Source: Chrysemys picta bellii
Lineage: Eukaryota; Chordata; Testudines; Emydidae
Length of the DNA stretch: 64,000 nt
Assembly (NCBI RefSeq): GCF_011386835.1
Contig: NW_027052922.1
Span: 33,223-97,222, forward strand
Direction: 5' to 3'
Of the stretch, positions 42,691 to 55,019 are shown in pieces. The translations under genes were made by a program, and so were the position numbers. Every line of letters starts with the position of its first letter. Position 1 is the first letter of the stretch. Under the pieces are notes generated by a model. The model searched no databases and had not been told where the DNA came from. It saw nothing but the letters and a program-made list of their open reading frames with translations.

Positions 42691-45600
42691 GGGTTAGGCT
42701 TATTTGAAGTAGTTTTTAAGGCTTGTCAGACAAGACGTATTCAAAAGATAACATGACTTTTTAAGAACCAGCAATTTATCTGTGGGATTATTAATAAATC
42801 AAGTTAAAGAAAGATAAGGTTAATTGAATTTTTAAACAAGTAGCTGTATTATCCTTCAAGCACCTTGGAGCTCATACAATATTCACACCTTTTTTTCTAA
42901 CAAGTGCTTTGATATGTTTGAATTCCTTTTTTAATGAGTACTTTCTTTTTAACTTTGGTTAATGGGATTAACCCTTAATATTCAAACCTGCAATTTGATG
43001 CCACTTTTCCTTCCTGGTGTTGTATTGCCTGATCTCTGACAGCAATCAGTTACTCTTTCCTAGGAAGTATTTTCCACCAAGAATCTGCTATGTCTGCTTT
43101 TTCTGGTGATGATGATGCTTAGGGCCATTTGACAGGTAATCATTAGAACTTGGATCTTTGCAGAGTATGGGGTCTTTCCTCCTATCATTGCAAGGGGATT
43201 TATGTGGGTAACTCCCATTAATGCTAATGGACTTGCATATGTAAATCTTTCTTGTATCAATGGGAAAATTGACCCCTAAAAGAAATCCCCTTTGTATTAG
43301 ACTTGCTGATGCAGAAGTGTTCAAGAATTACCAGTTCCTGGATGAAGTCCTGAAGTTTGAGAAACATGCCACCACTCTGACTTTGTAAGGAATTTCTAAT
43401 GTGTGTTTACTTTTAATTTTCTGTTATACTTTTGTAGCATACTGACAGATTTCCTCTAGCAATTTTGTCTTTTTTCCATGTAGCGAACATTGATTTTTTT
43501 TCTATGCATCTTAAAATTGCTGATTTTGCTTAACAGCTTCAACTTTCATGGTGCCTTATATCCTGCCAAAAAAATCTTTGTACATGAGCAATGTCATTTG
43601 TGTCAAGAAAATTTTAGGAATAGTGTATAAGTAATCCATTGACTAGCAATCAAAAGGAGCACTAAACATTGTTTTTGTAGAATCTACAGAAGTTTTGGCC
43701 ATTTTGTTTTTCTAAATGATCAGCGGTGCAGTGATCTTTTTTTTTTTTTTTTTTTTTTAAAGCTAGCTATTCAAAATATTTGGTCTCTTTAAAAATGGCC
43801 ATTTTTTTACCTGATTTTATATTTCAGTAGGCATAGAAGGTTAAGGCACACCATTTATTTTTAAGAGGATGTAGTATCTCAACTAGTCCAGCATTTCAGA
43901 AGTATGTGGGAAGCAAGTGGAGCTATGGAACTAGGCTAACAAAATGGACAATTTAAATTAATTAATCCCACAACTAAGAAAAAATAATTTCCTAATACTG
44001 CAGCTTTTCCAGTTTTTGGGAATCCATGACAGACTCTTATATTCTTCACATTAGCCATGGGGAGACAGACTTGATATGCTGCAGCGTTCTACTTAATTCT
44101 GAGGAATATCAGGGCTCTTACCTGGACTTTGTTTTCTCAGGAATAAGTGGAATTTCTGAGCTGGTCAAACAGCTATTGAATGCCCTCCAGTCATTGGTAC
44201 ATTGTGCCCGCATGCAAAGGAAGTAGTTGTAGGAGAACTCCTATATTTAGATTGCCTAACCCTTTCTATTATATATAAATCTTTCCTTTCAGAAACTCTC
44301 ACCTCCCTATCTTACAATAGCCCTTTCATATTCAACAGGGGGAATAACCTCAAAATATACAAGTGCCCTTTTACTATGAAATTTTGTTCAGCTTTTGCTG
44401 AGATATAAACTGTTAACAATTACTATTTCTCTGGTTTGTGTTCATCAGGAAAATTTTGTCACCATTTCAAAATAACTTGATTACCAACATTCTAACGTTG
44501 AGCTTACAACCACAACTCCTGCAGCAGCAGACATTGTAGGGGAAATGTCTGGGAGCTATCAGAGAACCTGTAGTGCGGGAAACAAGGGAGCCGGGCTGGG
44601 TTCCCCTCCTCCAATCTAGCATCTGGCCCTCATGGCCTACACCCTCTTTGGGTGTAACACATGAGTAGAAACTGGGTCTGATTGATCTTTGACGAACGCC
44701 TCCCTGACCCAGCAGTTGTTCTCTCCCCACACCATGGGACTAGTGCTACACAACTCCCAGGTTGGGGGAGGAGAGAGCTGACAGGTGTAGGCCACCACCA
44801 GGACCCAGTAGCTGGACCCAGCAGTCAATCTCCATTCTGGGATAACAGCCCTTTGCTGCTGCCAGTTAAGCAGTTCATCATGTAGCTCAAGTAGTATGTC
44901 TATGCTGTGGTGCTGGAGGATTGGGATTTGAACTCTGCTGATGTATGTGCATAACTTGTTTTTACCTTTTTTCCATTTAAAAATATTAAGAAATTACATT
45001 AAAATACATTAAAAGAATAATATTCAGGTTCCATCATCAGTCACTCAAAAGTTAAGAATGCTAGTTTTATGCATGTCCATACAACATTAAATCTGCCACC
45101 TTATGTGTATGTATTGTAATAGTCTTTAATTTTATGAACACATGCTAATTTTTCCACAGGATCCTAGTCTCATTCACTGCCACAGGATAGATGCACAAGT
45201 GGGCAGAATAATTTGCACAGGGCAACTGAGTTACTTTCAGGTGCTGGACTTTGCAACCTAAATAACATTCTAGTAACAATTTTTTTAATGTAATTTGAGA
45301 GTGATCAATATCAAACTGACCAGTGCTCATTCCAGGAATATGCAGAAGCTCTCAAATGCATTGTCTGAGATGGAGCAACACATTAGTAAAATAGAATTTA
45401 CCATAGAAGGAAAAATGCATAAATTCAAAACGTCTAACATTAACAAGTGTTAAGAAGGCCAATCTGATATTTCATTGGGCTCTCTAGGCCCCTACCCTGT
45501 GCTTTATCTTTATGACAACCTAAATACAACTGGTGCCAGATTTAAACAGGTGGTTCACAGAGCTAACCTGAGGATGTGGAAGATGAGTCACAGATTCTAG

Positions 45601-46950
45601 AAAAGGCTAGATCATTGAATTTGACCATCTGAGTATGGAATCCATATATCAACCTATACTCTTTGGGTGAGTATTTTAGTACTACCTGAAAAGGGGAGAG
45701 AGACTAAAAACTGGAATAGGTAATTATGGGCATGCTTCTACATCCTTTAGATCTCCTATTTATTCTTAATGACCATAACCTCTCCCGTTTCCTTTGCAGT
45801 TTTAAGATTACTTGCTATACATTGAACAGTGGGGCTGAGAGCTCCTGCAACATGTCAAAATCACCTTACCCAATAAATATGGGAGAATGGGCAATGGTAA
45901 TTGTCCCACGAGTACACATGGGGATGGACAGAAGGAGTACAAAAAACACAAAACCAACCAAAAAACAAAATAGAATCTTTAGGAAAAAAATTAATGATTG
46001 GGTGGGGGGGGGTCTGACTCACGATTTTTGCACCTTTCGTTTTGTCATTACTGGTATGCATTCAAGACACTTCAGGAGCATTTCTCTGGGAAGTTTTGGT
46101 CTTGGAAGGAAGGATTTACTAGCGTATATGGGGGAAATTGAAAAATGAGTTAATGCACAGTATTTTTCTAAATAGGTAAAAGGGCTGTTCTTGCAAGCGT
46201 CAGAGTATCCAGGACTTCAATCATTGTTGGAGGCATGCAGAAATTTACAGGACCTTTCGTCTGTTTGTTAATTCCTAATTATCCAAATAGAAGTTGTCTG
46301 TTACTAATCAGGGCTGGCTGCAGCAGCATGCTTTTAACTGTAAAAAGTAACCGGCTCTTTCAAGAGGTTCCCAATCTCACTCAATGTAAGAAAGGACACA
46401 ACTCCAAAAACTAGAGATTATTGGAGGGCTATACCTTCCCCTCTAATATCCACAGGTGGAACATTCCAACCCTACCATGTGAGTAGTACAGTCTGATAGC
46501 TTCCCTCTCTGTTTTCTGGATGCTATCTGCTGCTGAGGTGAGCTCCCTCTGAGTTCTGCTGCAAGCGGTCCTCTCTGCTCAGCTGTTTGCGTGATTTTCT
46601 CCTTAGTCCTGGGCTGGTCACGGGATTTTAAATGCATTTACATTAGTAATTGTCTTGCAATCTATCTTTTGGCAGTGTGCTATGATAATAAGTATTCTGG
46701 GATTTGCCAGGAGGCTCCTGTTTCCTCTTGCCATTTGGTTCTTTTCCTTTCTTTTTGTGTCTGGTTCCCAATCTCTGCCTTCTACAATGACCTCAGTTCC
46801 TCTGAGGGTTATCCAGGCTACTACCCAGGAGAGGGTCCCATGGCGGCTTACCCTGAGGCAAAAGAGTTTTCTGTCTCCAAATTGTATTCAAACCCATTCC
46901 CTATCCAAGGTGGCTGAACAGTTGGAGCTTTCATAGACTGACGTATGCAA
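42691..46950. other. intergenic sequence downstream of CHM
   Basis: AT-rich, with no gene I can support. It holds an old repeat at about 43.1-43.26 kb, one exon-like segment (43301-43384, see findings), a T tract at 43737-43758 and a GC-richer unassigned block at about 44.49-44.89 kb. In mammals POF1B lies beyond CHM on the same strand, but I recognise none of its exons here. Confidence 0.5.
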
Positions 46951-47130
46951 AGAGCAACAGAGGGTCCTGTGGCACCTTTAAGACTAACAAGTATTGGGAT
47001 TGAGATGAAGAAGTGAGGTTCTTACCCACAAAAGCTTATGCTCCCAATACTTCTGTTAGTCTTAAAGGTGCCACAGGACCCTCTGTTGCTCTTTATAGAT
47101 TCAGACTAACACGGCTACCCCTCTGATACT
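46951..47130. repeat. fold-back repeat with about 50-bp arms
   Basis: Left arm 46951-46998 (agagcaacagagggtcctgt...attggga) and right arm 47042-47092 (its reverse complement with a 3-base insertion) enclose a 43-base loop, followed by a tail cagactaacacggctacccc. It is related to the repeat at 6643-6735. It looks like two copies of one repeat end inserted head to head. Confidence 0.75.
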
Positions 47131-47175
47131 TGACTTATGCAAGCGCTTTTGGACTCTAGAGGATTCATTGCCACC

Positions 47176-47301
47176 CAGGGGTGCTGGAACAATTTGTATA
47201 GTGGGGGTGCTGAGAGCCATTGAACCAAACTGTAAACCCTGTATATGATGGAAACCACTTCAAGCCAGGGGTGCGGCAGCACCCCAGTTCCAGCACCTAT
47301 G
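47176..47301. mobile_element. hAT-type MITE, 126 bp
   Basis: Starts CAGGGGTGCTGGAAC and ends GTTCCAGCACCTATG, inverted ends. It is flanked by ttgccacc and ttgcaatc (6 of 8 matching), a plausible decayed 8-bp duplication. Non-coding. Confidence 0.7.
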
Positions 47302-47620
47302 TTGCAATCTGATTGCCATAGGCTGGACCCCTGAGTGTCAATTTTGCCTTGGAGTTGAGTGGATTCTAGCATGAATCCAGATTCACCACTTCCAGTTGTC
47401 ATGGGACAGAAGGAAGCCTGAGTTGATTGCATTGCCTTATTCTGACCCTGAGAAGTTTTCAGTATCTCTGTACTCTGAAGCACTCCCTCCCCTATACTGA
47501 AATTCCTTTACTGAGTAGTGAAGTGGTGTTGCTCTAGTAAGGCCAGCTCCACCCTTGTGCCAAGAGCCCTATATGTATTGAGGCATGAAGGCCAGTCTGC
47601 ACAGAGGCCCTATCTATACT

Positions 47621-47745
47621 TAGGGTGACCAGATGTCCCATTTTTAAAGGGACAGTCCCAGTTTTTGGACCTTTTTCTTATATAGGCGCCTATTACCCCC
47701 CCACCCCCTGTCATGTTTATTCACAGTTGCTATCTGGTCACCCTA
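47621..47745. mobile_element. hAT-type MITE, 125 bp, with perfect target duplication
   Basis: Ends TAGGGTGACCAGAT and ATCTGGTCACCCTA are perfect 14-bp inverted repeats. The sequence tctatact flanks both sides (47613-47620 and 47746-47753), a perfect 8-bp duplication. Non-coding. Confidence 0.85.
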
Positions 47746-48231
47746 TCTATACTGTGGGCTCCAAAAGACCCCTGCTACGAGAGCAGGGAACATGAGCTTC
47801 ATATGCTTTTTGTAGTGTATTGAAACCTGTGTTAAAATTGTGCTCCGTCACTTTATGTACCCTGGGGGGTTTCCTGGTCCTGCTTGCAGGCTAGGGGGCT
47901 CTATGGGGAAGCATGCAATTGGGCCTAATAAGAGTCACTTTACAGACAGACAGTCTAGACTAAGGTTGGGTGAGAGGTTCCTCCTTTTTTTTTTTTTAAA
48001 GGAAGCTGCCTGCTTTGTGTCTTTGTTTTGTAGGTGTTATAGTTCTGAATTCTCAGAAATTATGTAGTGTTACATTGCAACCTTCCAGCAAGAGTATTTT
48101 ATGTTTTTTTCTAACTTCTCTGTTTGTATGCTATGAAATATAACATTCTGAAGGCATGCTTAGGCACTCTCTCTTATTGAGGCAATTAAAAGAGAGTAAT
48201 TCAGAGAATGTGATTATTTTTATTTCTTATA

Positions 48232-48365
48232 TTTAGGTCAGTAGTGCCTAGAGACCAGCCAGGGCCCTTTTATGCTAATAGGCACTGTACAAGCAGAGTA
48301 ACAGACCGTCACTGCCCTGAAGGGCTTACAGTCTAAATAGATGGCAGATAAAGAATGGGGAAAAG
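48232..48365 (+). repeat. old MIR/L2-like fragment
   Basis: Reads aggcactgtacaagcagagt, then gtcactgccctgaagggctt and acagtcta, matching the common amniote block 'taggcgctgtacaaacaca...gtccctgccccaaagagcttacaatcta'. Confidence 0.5.
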
Positions 48366-48554
48366 GGATCTAACACACAAGCAGAGTGATGGTTTGTAAA
48401 CAGTATATTACTTCCATGATTTTCTTTTGTTTTGTTAATTTCTTGGGTGGAGTTTAGTGAGGAAGAGATTAGCTAAATGGAAAGCCAAGAGAAGGGAGAG
48501 GGAACATTGAAGGCAGTGTTGCCTGCAGTTGTACACGTGTTGGTTATGCACAGT

Positions 48555-49640
48555 GAGTGCTATTGGTAGCGATGAGGAGAAGCAGCACTGTCCCTCTTTG
48601 GAGCCCACTGCTGCTCAGATTTGGCCCTGCTGTCCAGCCGTCCTGATCAGGGGGCCATAACTGAGTGAGTGGTGTTGCGACCTGGTGCCCGGAGGTCCAA
48701 GTGCTGCTCAGGTTTGGCTCTGTGGCCCCTCTGTTATGGCGTGGGAGCTTTGGAGCCAAAATTTAGCCACCTGGTGCATATCCAGTTGCAACACCAAACA
48801 CCAGGTCGCAACACCACTCCCTCGGTTTTGGTCCTACACTCCCCATCATGACAGAGCAGGGGCGGGGCCAAAACTGAGTAGGTAGTGGGGTGGCCAGGGC
48901 TGATCTTCCCCGCTGCTGCTGTGGGGCCAGCTCCTGTACCAGGCTCTCCCCAGGGGCCCACCTGGCTTTGTCCCTCTTCCAGCTGCCCATGTCTACTCTC
49001 TGGGATGGGGAGTGACACTGCACTTGGCGGACTGGGCTGGGAGGTAGGAGGTGAGCCTAGCGTGGGCTGTGGTGGGAATGGCTCCACATGGATTGAGGGT
49101 GCCCCTGGCTGAAGGGGGGGCAGAATGAGGATAGGATGACAGGCAGGTAGAGGGAGACTGAGGTAAAGAGGCTGTGAGGGAGGAGGCCAGCACCCACAGC
49201 CAGTCAATGCAGGCAGAGAAAACAGAATTCTGTAGAACACAGTCTGATGACATCATTAGTGCTCTCAGATTCCTGCTGCAGAGACCTGCTGAGGCTGCTT
49301 CTCTGCCCGCTTGAGAGTTTGGCTGTCTCCTTTCTGCAATAGTGTCCTTGTCCCAGCCTGCATGGGTCTTAGTCCCACTGGAGAGGAGGGGTGCCACCCC
49401 TGCATAGTTGTGGGTCCAGGGGACACTGGGAGGTTGGGGTGGTCTATGCAGGGCCTCATCTTTCCTCTTTTCCCTCCATCTCCCTTCATAATGCTGCAAT
49501 TCTGAGACCACTTCTGTGTCCGCTCTCCTGGCTAGAGAGTTTCTCTGGCAGAAAGGCTGACTTATACTATAGCATGGTCTTCCTCTACTGCACAGAAGTT
49601 GGAGGCTTGAGACCAAGAACAAGAATCCTGTGAGGTGAAA
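48555..49640. repeat. GC-rich repeat-derived block, unassigned
   Basis: Base composition is much richer in G+C than the surroundings. It contains ggttgcaac/caggtcgcaacac-type direct and inverted words (48670-48820) that recall the interior of the hAT element at 53353. Several overlapping frames on both strands (up to 209 codons at 48993-49622 minus) have Pro/Ser/Leu-rich, low-information content and are not supported as genes. Confidence 0.45.
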
Positions 49641-49689
49641 CCTTCAAAGAAGCAGAATTCTAGGTAAATATTTTTCTTCTATCTGGGAT

Positions 49690-50960
49690 ATCCTTAGTGT
49701 AACCCTTTTGTCTGATGGAGTCGGCAGCAACAAGGACTAAGGTTATCTAGGGGATAATAGAACTGGCTCAAGCCCCAACCCAGTAATCTGGGGGAATTAC
49801 ACACCACCTCTAAGAAGCAATACATCCACACTCGCAAGCACTGAGTGTGTGTATGGAAAGGAAAACTTTTAATAAAGGAGGGAAGGAACCTGGCATTACT
49901 TTGGGAAAACATCGCAAGCCTGGTTCAAAAAACATGACCATGAGCAAAACACCCACCCCAAAGTATTTTGGGCATTGTTCTTTTCCTCAGTCTCTCGCCT
50001 TGCAGTGTGAAAGTCTGAAAAACAAATGTCCATTTAACATGCCACTCCCCTCTCCGTTCCCCGCACCCCACTCACAGTTGTTGTCTTTGGTCAGCAAAGA
50101 CACGGAGGTGTGCCGTGCATTTGTGAGTTCAACTCCCAACCTGGGGAGGGAGTTTTGAGCAATGCCTCAGCTGGTGCTGTGCTGTTCATTCTGCGTCACT
50201 GCCGCTCTGCTGTCACTCATTCTGCCGTGGTTTGCTTTGGCGGCGGCCGCTCCGCTGTCGCTCACTCTGCTGCCGGCTGCTCCATTGTCATTCACTCAAA
50301 CGCTGCCCTCTCTACTGCAACCTCTGGGATGTTTTGAGGTCCCACCACTTAGTACAGCTCTCCGTTGTTTCAGCTCAGTGGGGAGTCTCTCTGCTAGTAC
50401 AGGCTGGGCAGTCTTTTTCATCAGAGACACTGTCCCACAGCAGGCCCAAGGCTTAGCACTTAGACCTAGTTACCAGTGATTTCAACTCTAGTGATCCATA
50501 ACAAAAGACTCTCAGTTGAGTCTAATCAGCTCTGCCATTAAACAGTGGAGGGAAGAAGGGTCAAGTGACATTTAGGGCTCTTACCAGAGCCCACACCACC
50601 AGATAGGAACACCTGTCCTCACCTTCTCTTGTCTCCACTGGACTTTGGCATCCCTACAAGTCCCTGCTTAGCGAGCACAGTTCAACTGAGGGTGAACGCC
50701 TCAACCAGTCCATGCCAAGAACAGTTCTGCTGCCCTTTATTCATACAACAAAGATTATACCACTTTAGTAGCCCTGTACCTGATAAAGTGACTTGCAATC
50801 CAGCACCTGCCAAAAATAATCATTCAGGCAAAGCAACTCCATTATGCTGTGCACCTTGGCAGAGTGGGTGTGTTTATGCAAACAAGGTCCTGAAGTCTTC
50901 TACCCCAGCTCATCACTTATTCAGACCCTGCTTATATCAATGTGTTCTGGTTTTAGTTGT
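49690..50960. repeat. unassigned, probably LTR-derived or other long repeat
   Basis: A sharp change to G+C-richer sequence starts around tgtaacccttttgtctgatg (49698). It includes CpG-rich text (ggcggcggccgctccgctgt, about 50240) and ends before the AT-rich sequence at about 50.96 kb. The TG start suggests an LTR, but I cannot find the matching end. Frames within it have no recognisable domain. Confidence 0.35.
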
Positions 50961-52002
50961 TTGTCTTCCATCATTTGGGTCCTCATGAAAGTTTATTAAA
51001 TAATTTAAAGAAAAAATATTGCAATCAGTAAAATGCAGCAATCTGTTAGGTCTAAAGACAAGGAGTTCTCCCTCCCACCCCAAATGTATTTCACAGTTTT
51101 GGTGATGAGAAGTTTGTGTTCTCATTAAAAGAGGTAGTAGTAAGCATTTTTACTGAAAAGTGGGAGCATCTGTGACATTGGAAATGTGGCTGACCAACAT
51201 GAGAGATTGGTTAATATTTTTCAACTCTTTTTAATGGTGGTTTAATAATCAAGGGGAAAATGTGATATAGAAACTAAATACTCAGTTATTTATGAGCAGA
51301 CTTCAAAACCAACTTTTTTTATTGCAAACAAATTTTAGACACCTCCAGTTGTCTTATAAGAAGTAGGAAATTGTCAACCATATGGAATTCATGAATACAG
51401 CTTCAGATTTAGCAATAAAATTACATTTGGTGGAAGTAGAGCTTGTTAGCAATTCCACCATTATCTTTATTTACAGGCTGCCAGTCCCTGTTTATAACAG
51501 GGAGAGGTTCTTCAAAATCTTCATGGGGAGCCTGCAGGTATATTGTAAATCTCAGTGGCATTTGAGATTTAGAAAATTGACAGTGAAGTATCAAGAAGAT
51601 ACACTTGACGACTGCATGGGAGGTCTAATCAAAGGAGACTTTAATAGAAAATACTCTTCATGTCATAATTCTTACAGACAAACTTTAAGCTAGTTGCATA
51701 CATTGACAAAAAAGATGGAAGATATCATCCTGAATGTATATCAAACCCAACTGTATGTATTTATGTAAACACTTTCTAAGACAATGGCTGACTCCCATTA
51801 CTTATAATGATGCTCAAATGGTAGTTTTATAGAGATGCCTTCTCAATCTTTGGGAGAAACTGTTTACAGACATTTCATTTCTTTTAAACTGATTAATTTA
51901 TTAGGATTTCTAGTTTTGACCTGGTCTCTGTTTTTCTCTTAATAGGCAAATATTTATTTAAAGTTATTAATCTAAAGGATAGGCAGAAACTAATACTTCC
52001 AT

Positions 52003-52085
52003 TAGAGTCAGCGTAGCCTAGTGATTAGAGCAGGGATGGGGAGAGCCAGGAGACCAGGTTTCATTTACTAGTACAAATAGTAGTA
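52003..52085 (+). repeat. tRNA-like SINE head fragment (MIR/CORE-SINE-like)
   Basis: Reads gtcagcgtagcctagtgatt agagcag (A box) and gagccaggagaccaggtttc (B box region), similar to old amniote tRNA-derived SINEs. Confidence 0.5.
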
Positions 52086-52329
52086 ACTTTTCCAAGATGT
52101 CAGAATGTGCATGTTTTTCAGTTACAGACTTCCAGTCAGTGCTACTCCAACTCCCTAGAGACAAAAGGTTTCATCTTCTTGCCTGGGAGCATCACACAGA
52201 TTTACATTTATGTTCTGCTCTGTCACTCTAGGTTTTCTGAACATGGAGTTAAGCCAGTTAATGATATTGTGTCAGATGCAATCTGTGTGTCTAACCCTAT
52301 GTCCTGTGATCCACCACTTCAGTACACTA

Positions 52330-53053
52330 CTGACTAGGTGACCAAATGGCTAGGCAGCAGTTCTGCAGAAAAGGACCTAGGGGTTACAGTGGATGAGAAG
52401 CTGGATATGAATCAACAGTGTGTCCTTGTTGCCAAGAAGGCTAACGGCATTTTGGGCTGTATAAGTAGGGGCATTACCAGCAGATCGAGGGATGTGATCA
52501 TTCCCCTCTATTTGGCATTGGTGAGGCCTCATCTGGAGTAATGTGTCCAGTTTTGGGCCCCAGACTACAAGAAGGATGTGGAAAAATTGGAAAGAGTCCA
52601 GCAGAGGGCAACAAAAATGATTAGGGGCCTGGAGCACATGACTTATGAGAAGAGGCTGAGGGAACTGGGATTGTTTAGTCTGCAGAAGAGACGAATGAGG
52701 GGGGATTTGATAGCTGCTTTCAACTACCTGAAAGGGGGTTCCAGAGAGGATGGATCTAGACCATTCTCAGTGGTACCAGATGACCGAACAAGAAGTAATG
52801 GTCTCAAGTTGCAGTGGGGGAGGTTTAGGTTGGATATTAGGAAAAACTTTTTCACTAGGAGGGTGGTGAAGCATTGGAATGGGTTACCTAGGGAGGTGGT
52901 GCAATCTCCTTCCTTAGAGGTTTTTAAGGTCAGGCTTGACAAAGCCCTGGCTGGTATGATTTAGTTGGGAATTTGTCCTGCTTTGAGCAAGGGGTTGGAC
53001 TAGATGACCTCCAGAGGTCCCTTCCAACCCTGATATTCTATGATTCTATGATA
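52330..53053 (+). mobile_element. CR1 LINE, 5'-truncated 3' end
   Basis: The plus-strand frame reads KDLGVTVDEKLDMNQQC, a TAA at 52539-52541, then in the same register [39 protein letters not shown] and [20 protein letters not shown] to a stop at 52964. This is the well-known C-terminal end of the CR1 ORF2 protein (reverse transcriptase region tail). The 3' end ...cttccaaccctgatattcta followed by tgattctatgat repeats is the CR1 terminus. The copy is 5'-truncated, as most are, and has one internal stop in the visible part. Its tail is shared with the turtle SINEs. Confidence 0.9.
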
Positions 53054-53352
53054 CAACCTGTTGGTGCAGCAACAGAGCATCTGGATAGTTGTGTGCCTTG
53101 ATGCCTCAAGACCATGCTCAGAGGCTATGAGCTAGTTACGTTGTGAGAACGCCAGCTTGGTGCAATACCCCAGTCAAGTCCCTAGCTTGCTGCATAGATG
53201 CCTCAGTTCTGGTGAGTCTGATGCCGGACACTTGAGATCGCAAGAAGGAGAATCCTGTGAGAGATCATCTGCAGAAAGCAGAGTTACAGTAAGTAATTAC
53301 TTCTGTATTGGTCCCATCTAGACTTTGCTCTAGGCTCAATGTCCCCTTACAT

Positions 53353-53948
53353 TAGGGTTTCTCAACCTTTAGGTTGTGACACAAATTTGGGTTATGGGAA
53401 TGTGTCCAAGGGTTGCATGGGAGGTCCTGGGGGCGGGGGGGGTGTGTGTTGCAAAACCCATCCTGTGCTCTGGTCCTGTGAGGCTGGCTAGATTTGGCTC
53501 CCAGCCCCACTCGTTGCAACCTGGTGCACAGGGTTGCAGCACTGCTCCCCTCTGTCATGATGTCACGGGAATGCTGACCAGGCCAAATTTGAATGAGAGA
53601 CACTGCATCCCCATCCGCCACATTGGAATGCCACTCTCACAAATTTGGCTTGGCCAACTCCCCCATCAGGAGAGCCAGGCCAAACCTGAGCAGTGCTGCA
53701 ACTCAGGGGGTCTTCATGTTTGAAGCAGGAAACCAAGCCCAGCCAGCCCCACAGGACAGGAGCTGCAGGAACCCCCGCTACAGTGTGCACAGTGTACTTA
53801 TTTAGTGCCTATTACATTAATGTGTATACTGTTGGTAAGAAATATATAGTAAGGCAAATGTTTTTTGCACTAAAGCTATTAACTGGGTCACAACAGGCCA
53901 TCAAGATTTACAAATGGGTTCTGAGCCCCACAATGTCAAGAACCATTG
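53353..53948. mobile_element. hAT-type non-autonomous element, about 600 bp
   Basis: Left end TAGGGTTTCTCAACC and inverted right end (..GTCAAGAACCATTG) resemble the CAGTGGTTCTCAACC-type hAT ends. The flanks ccttacat and ccttagat match at 7 of 8 positions. The GC-rich interior carries no transposase; its frames on both strands are incidental. Confidence 0.7.
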
Positions 53949-54473
53949 CCTTAGATGCTCCATAGTGGCCACTGTGGGATTTAAATGCTGTACTGCTTCC
54001 AGCCCAAGCATTCCTCGACTTCACTCTGGAGAAGACTAGTTAATTATGACGAGATGCCTGCTGACAGGTCATTGTAGCTAAACATATTTTTCAGCGCTGG
54101 GAACTTTTCACCAGGGTGAAAATCACTGCTAGTCATGGTTGAATCATTTATTGTGAATAAACTAGACAGTGAATTTAGCCAGGTTTTTTTTCTATTTGTT
54201 TCTGTAGATGTGTCTACTCATAAGCATTTGCTGAATAGACCTAGCAAATAATTTTGAGCCTATAGATTAATCATAGACTGTTTGCTATGACTGTTGTTTG
54301 TTGCACAAGATTGGTTAGTTGACTCTTATGTTGTTTTCTCCTCTGTACCTGGCCTGCTTAAAAGTTTAAGTAGACAAAGAATAAAGAATGGTGGAAAAAC
54401 ATATAGCAAATAATGAATAGAGAATGTTTGTACAGAAATAGTTTTGTTCTTATGTAAATATGAATATTCCTAT

Positions 54474-54652
54474 GGGGGGGAAGGGATAGCTCAGTGGTTT
54501 GAGCATTGGCTTGCTAAACCCAGGGTTGTGAGTTCAATCCGTGAGGGGGCCACTTAGGGATCTGGGGCAAAATCAGTACTTGGTCCTGCTAGTGAAGGCA
54601 GGGGGCTGGACTTGATGACCTCTCAGGGTCCCTTCCAGTTCTATGCGATAGA
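54474..54652 (+). mobile_element. cryptodiran tRNA-derived SINE with CR1-like tail
   Basis: Head gggatagctcagtggtttga, cccagggttgtgagttcaat, gggggccacttagggatctg, then a tail ggtcccttccagttctatgc with a variant end instead of the CR1 'gatattctatgattct'. This is a diverged sister of the copies at 34383 and 21159 and may belong to another subfamily. Confidence 0.85.
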
Positions 54653-55019
54653 TATATCTCCATATATTATTATAACAGCCATTCTCCAAACATTTGTGAG
54701 AACAAAAATATGTTTAACAAATACAAGGAACAAATTTGGTAGACTAGTCAGTGGTCCAGAATAGAAACAAATGTTTGTGATTTCTGTTTTGTCACTAAAC
54801 CACCAGCTCTAGTACCTATTATAATTAACATTAATAAAGAAGATAATCTGGGATGGTTTTCCCTTTAATTGGACATCACATTTCACATGATCTTTCTATT
54901 CTAGGATTTAGGGTTGAATGGGGAATGACTAATAATATTTTCTGGTTTCTGCTTTCCTTTTTTCCTCTTCCGAAATCATTAGTTGTTATTCTTTACCCCT
55001 ATATAACATCTTTCTTCCA

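Noticed and set aside
43060..43324. Possible start of a downstream gene such as POF1B
   Set aside because: I could not match any part of the 42.7-64 kb region to POF1B or another neighbour of CHM. The gene order is known from mammals only.
45726..46148. 140-codon plus-strand frame
   Set aside because: Contains a lysine/asparagine run from A-rich simple sequence and resembles no protein I know. The second half overlaps a repeat-like segment.
48734..49633. Minus-strand frames of 168 and 209 codons
   Set aside because: Low-information Pro/Ser/Leu-rich translation in a GC-rich repeat block, overlapped by frames on the other strand. No start context, splice sites or family match.
50110..50479. 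Ala/Leu/Ser-rich frames near a CpG-rich patch that could suggest a promoter and first exon
   Set aside because: The patch is within a longer repeat-like block with clear composition borders, and I see no donor site leading to a recognisable second exon.
51382..51693. 103-codon plus-strand frame (MEFMNTASDLAIKLHLVEVE...)
   Set aside because: AT-rich sequence, no family resemblance and no splice or regulatory context. Chance length in this composition is plausible.
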